Below, one piece after another: positions 58,346 through 64,000 of a stretch of 64,000 nt of DNA (within the stretch, counting starts at the first letter, position 1; each line of letters starts with the position of its first letter). Source of the stretch: Otis tarda (lineage: Eukaryota; Chordata; Aves; Otidiformes; Otididae); NCBI GenBank assembly GCA_026413225.1, contig CM048552.1, forward strand, positions 161,646,053 to 161,710,052. Reading direction: 5' to 3'. The translations under genes and the position numbers were made by a program. The notes beneath the pieces are model-generated. The model was not told the DNA's origin and did no database searches. It saw only the letters and a program-made list of their open reading frames with translations.

Positions 58346-61226
58346 AGTTAATTCTAATAACTATACATTTAATTCCCACACCTAGGCTATACTTTCTATT
58401 TAAATAAGTAGGTTCTGTTGTCTATTACGCGTCAGGATTTAAACATATATGCCACTTTTCCTATACTATAATAAGTTATGGAAGTGATCCTTTCCTCTCA
58501 ATGAATTTAACTTTTGTAGTTCACAGCAGGCTTGCAATGAGAGCTATCCAAACATTTGTAGCAGAAGAGACCAAAACCAAAAGCAAACTTTTTTGGTTTT
58601 AGTTTCCTCACATGCTAGAAGCTGGAATTATGTTGTAGAAAAGGCATTTAAGTTTCACAAATAATTCAAATGATCTCTGATAAATGTCTATTTTAATATA
58701 AAAATAATACTAGAGCTAATATTTTTGACTGGACAATGGTAAAATTCAGAATTTTCAGCTGAGACGCAGAGCTTTTTTTTTTTCTGAAAAAAAGTTAGAA
58801 TTGCAGCAGAGCATAAGATAAATCTCTTGGGAATTAAAATCCAAATATAACATTTGCATGAACCATAGCTGTCAAGTATCACATATCTGTCCCCAGCATC
58901 AGCTGTGAAACTCAGTGGCTGCAATTCAAAGTATTGTCTTGCTCTAGTTTAGAAAAAATTGATCAGTAAAAGAATTTCACCAATGTGTGAGAAACATTAG
59001 AGCATCTCATTATAGTATAACATCTGTAGAGTATTTCTAATGCTCTTTAGTATCTTCTAAAGGTATTTAGAGCTTGTGAGAGCTAATGGTACTGATAGCC
59101 TTTAGAGCTGACCTATTATGTTCTCCAGAATAGCTACAGCAACAGTACAATTTCCTTCCGATAGTTAACAAGAGACTTTAACCTTGATTTGAAAAGTCAG
59201 TCTTAAAGATATTGAAGATTTTAATTTGACATGGAGCTTTTCTATTGAGATTGTCAAAATATTACAAAAATGTGCTATGAGTTTTGAGCAGTAGATCCTT
59301 GCTTACCAAGGACCATGCTGGGACTTTAAGCATTTAATTTTTTTTAAATGGAACATCCTGTAATAGTGGCCCAGTTTGAAAGTATTTGCTCGACTGTAGC
59401 CTACAATCGAACACCTTACTGTGTTATCTTCTGTCTGCTGAGTAACATATATCAGAACTAATATGGCTCTTCAAGAGAAAATGAAGCTGCCAAATGAGCT
59501 ACTGTGGGAATCCTGTAGCATACAAACCCTATCAAAGATTTAGAGAGCAAGAACTGGTTTTCTCTCTGTGCATCATTTTTATTATGTTCTGGAAGATTCA
59601 AAACACAGCTTTTATGGAAAAAGCATTTTCTATGAGCCTCAAATATGAGGAAGAATTTGAATAGGTATGGGACAGTGTTTCAGACAGGAAAAAAAAAGTG
59701 GAATGTGGCTTTTATGAAACAATACTCCCGTGAAGTTGTATGCAAAATTCTTCATAGAAGGGCAAATAATTATTTAAATCTTTGTATGTAACCTGTATTT
59801 CAGGATCCTACAACACAAGAGCTTTGAAGAAAAACACTAATAACTAGTTGAGGTTCTATCCCAAAATTCATAAGATTGATCATGAACAAACTTTATGAAA
59901 GGTTAAAGAAATACATCAAAGTCAGCTGAACAGACCAAAACCCTAATGTGCTGTACATGAATGTTTAAATATGAAGGTGGAATTGCAATTTATGATAATA
60001 AGATACCTGGAAAATGATGACATGTAGGCAGTTGGTCATGAATTTATAGATGTCAGTAAACAGTAATAATATTTTGGGGAACTAGGAGATAAATTTGTAT
60101 GTAACTGATAAAGTAAACTGAAGAATTTCTAGGCAAAGGCAAAAAGAATAGCACAATGATTAAGAGGAACTGAGGAACAGTGATATCAGAGCAATGGATT
60201 CAGGCATTTCCAGCTAGCAAGAGCTAGGACAATCTCCTTACTATGTCAAGTAAACACCAACACTGACTAATACCAACACCTTTTTGTACTATGAAGGAAA
60301 ACATAATATTAGTTTGATTTCTGCAATTCACAATAACAAGGTCTCCGTAATGACTTTGTGCAGTTAAACTTAAAAAAAAAAGATGCATTAACTGATTTTA
60401 GTAAAAAAAGAGAGAAAAACCAAAGTATTTAATTTACATTGTTATTCCAAAAATTAAAATAGCATATTAGTTACCAAACCTTTCTTTTTATTTTATTGGC
60501 CAATCTTTTGCCATTTTTTGATGGATGTCTCCTCCCTTTCTTTTACTGTTTCTTTTTTTTTAATCCAGATTTTATTCCTAACTACATCATATCATGAAAA
60601 TGTTTCAAAACATAGCTATACTAACTAGATCACAGAGCTGTGTTTGAATACCTCTAACATTCCTCAGTTTATGTGTAGTGGTTGCTGTGAAAATTTGATA
60701 TATAGATTCCCCTGCTGAACTGTAGCTATATGTGAAAAAAAAAAAAAAATTCAGTATGTATCAGATCATTCCCCAGCTATTGTTTTTAAACCATTATTCT
60801 TAAAAACATCACAAAATACTTATGAGTATCCAGTGCTTAGAATGGTAAGTAGAAACAATGGACTACCTCTACTATTATTTGAAAACGCTTCCATGTGAAG
60901 TTCATGTGGTGTTGACCATGAAATCTCAATAAGCGGAGAAAAAGATGTCTGAGAAGAACTATATTATGAAGGGTACTTGGCAAAGGACTGATTTCTTGAG
61001 AACATTTTCATATTTTTTTTTATGACTGCCTCTGTAGTTAGAAAGGCTAAGGGATGTCCCTAAAAGGAAAGGATATGCTATATTATGGTTGATCATACGC
61101 CCTTCTTATAGTACACATATAGCAGTACATGTATTCACCCTCTTCAGTAAGTCTGTGTTTTTATGATGTAGTCCAACTTTTGCCCTCTCCATTGCACAGT
61201 AAGTGAAACAGAAAAGAGCAGGTAAA

Positions 61227-61280
61227 TTGGAATGGATGATCTCAGAGGTCCCTTCCAACCTCAACAGTTCTGTGATTCTA
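61227..61280 (+). mobile_element. CR1 LINE, 3'-end fragment
   Basis: TTGGAATGGATGATCTCAGAGG, then CCCTTCCAACCTCAAC and TTCTGTGATTCTAG, is a typical older CR1 3' terminus. Only about 55 bases remain. Confidence 0.8.
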
Positions 61281-63036
61281 GAAGTATTAAATGTTTCACA
61301 ATGCAGCACTAGTCATGAACAAACAAATGAAAAAAAAAACAAAACAAAACAAAACCAAAAACAATCCTGTGGATTTCGCTAACAAGTAGTTCAGAGGGAA
61401 GGAACATACATTGCTTTGCCATTCTTTGACTACATTGATTTTGAACGTGTAAACAGTGATATAAGAGATATCTCTGCTGAGGATTAAGTCAGCAATCAAC
61501 CTAGTGAAAAATGTATCTCTGCTTTATTTTGTTTAGTTTCCATTTAATGAAGGAGAAATTAACAGCTGATCCACAGAGGCTAAAGAAATGTCAACATTTT
61601 CAAGCATTTTTCCAATGAAGCTTTGGGGATTTTTAGGCTTCAGTTTTAAAGAAAAATAAATTATCTAATATTGCATGTTGGTTTGCCATATCTGAACTAT
61701 AAATCAGTTTACTTTGCCAAATTTCTGAATACTTCAGACTTGCCCTTCAGTGAAGCTCCATTTGCTACAAGGTTCATGAGAAAAGAACGGAAGAGTCAAT
61801 ATTATTCATTTAGAATGAATGAAGACTTTCACATTATGGAACCTATTGTTACATAAACATACATTTAACTGATGCCCTATCAATGAAATTAATGAATTAG
61901 CACAGAAAACAGACTTTATTGAGACTAAAATATTATGTTGTAAAGTTGTTTTGATTAATATCTCCCTGTGGGTTTCTGTGAGGTCTAGAATCTTAATTTG
62001 AGTGCAATAAATTATTCTATCTGATTGTATAAATTTCAATAGCTTGTCAGTAAAGGTAAGGTGAAAGAGAAAAGAAAGTTCAAAACCAAAATTAATTGAT
62101 ATTGCCAAAACAGTAATGCCTCTGATTCACTACTTAAGTTTGTCTATGACTGTTGTCTGATGCTTTTGAGGTGGAAGAAACAATAATATACAGATCAGTC
62201 CATTGGGACCCCTAATTTCTGACATTCAGTGATCAATGTGTACCTTGGAGCACATATTTATTATCCTTATAAAGTAGAGAGAATGATTCTCACAATTCTC
62301 ATAAATTCATGCTACTTTTTCTACAGCCACTTTGCCTTATCCAAGAAGAAATCAAACCAAAAGCAATGAAAAGCCAAAATAAAAAAAAAAAAACCAACTG
62401 AAAGTGTGGTTACACCTTTTCAGATGTACGAGATAATTTTTAACTATGAAGGCCAGAGTCCTTAAAATACATTCATTAAAAAAAATTCAATACAGCTTTT
62501 TAAAAATCACAGGTGAGTTCATGTTTCAGCAGAGTAGAATTTCAACTGCTTTGCTATAGTGGTTATATGGGTCAGTTTGTGTCAGAAATGATAAGCTTAA
62601 GTGTAAGCACTATCCCGCATGCAGCATAAAGTAGCATTGTGCTGATGCTGAAATGATGAGGTTAGGAAGATAATAACAGATGACGCGTGATTAATTCCAG
62701 TTAGTTTTTCATATCTGTACAGCCTACATCTGCAGCTAGGGTTCAACTGGTTAAACATAGCCATCTACAGACATTTTAGATTCAGGGGAGATGGGTTTTG
62801 CACTTGGCCCATCTAAAAGAAGCCTGGTTCTTATAAAAATCCTTTAAAAATGTCTTGGACATCCTAGAGCATCTCCAGTGGATTTTGGCACTTCTATTTA
62901 GACAGTTGAATTCTGCCCTGCATCAAAGTTAGTTACTGCATCTCCCCTTACAGTGAATGTAGAGGAATAAGTAAATGCAGAAGAAGGAGACGGAGTACTC
63001 GTATGTAGGTATTTAGTCTGAATGTGGACAGATGAA
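61281..63036. other. AT-rich non-coding sequence
   Basis: An (AAAAC)n run lies at 61328-61360. No gene or other transposon is recognised. Confidence 0.55.
61328..61360. repeat. (AAAAC)n simple repeat
   Basis: A poly-A stretch grades into AAAAC units about 48 bp after the CR1 tail at 61227-61280. Ordinary simple repeat. Confidence 0.8.
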
Positions 63037-63808
63037 TCATGGAATCATAAAATGGTTACAGTTGGAAAGGACCTTCAAAGGTCATCTAGTCCAATCCCCC
63101 TGCAAGGAGCAGGGGCATCCCTGACTAGATCAGATTGCTCAGAGCCTCATCCAGCCTGGCCTTGAACATTTCCAGGGATGGGGCATCCACCACCTCTCTG
63201 GGCAACCTGTTCCAGTGTTCTATAACTCGCATTGTAAAAAATTTTTTCCTAATATCCAATCTAAATCTACCTCCCTCCATTTTAAAACCATTACCCCTCG
63301 TCCTGTTACAACAGGCCCTACTGAACAGCCTCTCCCCATCTTTCTTGTAGGCCCGCTTGAGGTACTGGAAGACCGCTATAAGGTCTCCCCGGAGCCTTCT
63401 CTTCTCCAGGCTGAACAGCCCCAACTCTCTCAGCCTGTCCTCATAAGAGAGGTGCTCCAGCCCTCTGATCATCTTGGTGGCCCTCCTCTGGACCTTCTCC
63501 AACTGGTTCATGTCCTTCTTGTGTTGGGGGCTCCAGAACTGGACACAGTACTCCAGGTGGGGTCTTACCAGGGCAGAGTAGAAGGGGAAAATCGCCTCCC
63601 TCAACCTGCTGGCCACGCTTCTCTTGATGCAGCCCAGGATGCGGTTGGCCTTCTGGGCCACAAGAGCACATTGCCGGCTCATGTTGAGCTTCTCGTCCAC
63701 CAGCACTCCCAAGTCCTTCTCCTCAGGGCTGCTCTCAATCCGTTCTCCACCCAGCCTGTATTTGTGCCTGGGATTGGCACGACCCAGGTGCAGGACCTTG
63801 CACTTCAT
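63037..63808 (-). mobile_element. CR1 LINE, 5'-truncated, young-looking
   Basis: On the minus strand the copy begins at the ATGAAGTGCAAGGTCCTGCACC block at 63808 and ends with a CATTTTATGATTCCATGAT-type tail at 63037. Its 5' end directly abuts the 3' tail of another CR1 (63809-64000). The 3' untranslated part carries the GGGGGATTGGACTAGATGACC block, as in the copies ending at 10795 and 17926. Its coding part is the best preserved in the window. Confidence 0.95.
63125..63808 (-). pseudogene. CR1 ORF2 C-terminal part, 227 codons, uninterrupted
   Basis: The frame is open from the 5' truncation point to a TAG in the position of the natural ORF2 stop (after Leu-Ser-Asn-Leu-Ile). Motifs in order: Lys-Val-Leu-His-Leu-Gly; Lys-Asp-Leu-Gly-Val-Leu-Val-Asp; Arg-Pro-His-Leu-Glu-Tyr-Cys; Arg-Arg-Ala-Thr-Lys-Met-Ile-Arg-Gly; [10 protein letters not shown]; Trp-Asn-Arg-Leu-Pro-Arg-Glu-Val-Val. 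This part follows the catalytic palm and contains neither endonuclease nor polymerase active site. It is a dead fragment with an intact frame, suggesting recent insertion. Confidence 0.9.
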
Positions 63809-64000
63809 AGATCATAGAATCATAGAATCACATGGTTGTATGGGACCTATAAGATCATCTAGTCCAACCGTCTTCCCACTACCATTGATGTCACAGCTAC
63901 TAAACCATATATTGTAGCTTCTCATCAAGCTGCCTCTTGAACACTGCCAGGGACGGCGACTCCACCATCTTCCTGGGCAGGCCATTCCAGTGTCTGACCA
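63809..64000 (-). mobile_element. CR1 LINE of another subfamily, cut by window end
   Basis: On the minus strand the 3' tail reads TGATTCTATGATTCTATGATC and ends near 63809. Inside it lie AGATGATCTTATAGGTCCC and the GGTTGGACTAG block, then a TGGCCTGCCCAGGAAGATGG block in place of the GTTGCCCAGAGAGGTGG of its neighbour. The difference marks another CR1 subfamily. The rest lies beyond the window. Confidence 0.88.

Larger units (their letters stand above)
55319..61226. other. AT-rich non-coding sequence
   Basis: Almost 6 kb with no recognised gene or mobile element. It contains the hairpin cluster at 56935-57028 and a (TTTG)n run at 58310-58345. Open frames are under 90 codons. Confidence 0.55.

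Noticed and set aside
63215-63817. 200-codon plus-strand frame
   Set aside because: It is the antisense of the CR1 ORF2 fragment on the minus strand.
1-64000. CRISPR arrays, operons, bacterial-type genes, tRNA or rRNA genes
   Set aside because: No spaced direct-repeat array, ribosome-binding sites, tRNA cloverleaf with A and B boxes or rRNA sequence was seen; the content is vertebrate-type repeats.

Overview
The window reads as non-coding DNA from a vertebrate, most likely a bird. The base composition is AT-rich throughout and no multi-exon gene, tRNA, rRNA or CRISPR array can be recognised. The identifiable content is transposon-derived. It is dominated by CR1 LINE copies, whose 3' ends carry the ATTCTATGATTCTATGA-type tail, and by solo long terminal repeats (LTRs) of endogenous retroviruses of kinds known from bird genomes. 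Crocodilians and turtles also carry CR1, so 'bird' rests on the CR1 and LTR types together. It is an inference.

Layout. 1-9.6 kb: AT-rich sequence with a CR1 tail (5182-5272), a decayed CR1 reverse-transcriptase fragment (6090-6390) and an unassigned coding-like block (3248-3475). 9.6-14.6 kb: three CR1 copies on the plus strand (9596-10795, 12568-13364, 14140-14586). 16.7-18.4 kb: a diverged duplicated unit (16691-16835 and 17880-18425). Its second copy is split by a minus-strand CR1 flanked by CATTAT, so the first copy shows the empty site. 21.07-21.58 kb: an old solo LTR. 25.99-28.61 kb: two family-1 solo LTRs head to head, 310 bp apart, each with its own perfect 5-bp target-site duplication (ATCCC and GTGTA). 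33.6-34.3 kb: another CR1. 36.48-36.91 kb: a homopyrimidine tract with 29 perfect TCTTC units. 37.19-38.05 and 46.19-46.90 kb: two family-2 solo LTRs (ACAAG and CTAGT duplications). 43.22-44.10 kb: a third family-1 LTR (TTCAG duplication) with an internal deletion. 53.3-55.3 kb: two CR1 copies of different age. 61.2 kb: a CR1 tail. 63.04-64.0 kb: two minus-strand CR1 copies joined end to end, the first with an undisrupted 227-codon reverse-transcriptase C-terminal region and the second cut by the window edge.

No set of genes works together here. The informative parts are the insertion history (exact boundaries, target duplications, an empty-site paralogue, CR1-into-CR1-tail insertion), the LTR promoters, and several unexplained inverted repeats. 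The clearest of these are a perfect 16-bp-arm palindrome at 50189-50222 and a cluster of nested hairpins at 56935-57028.
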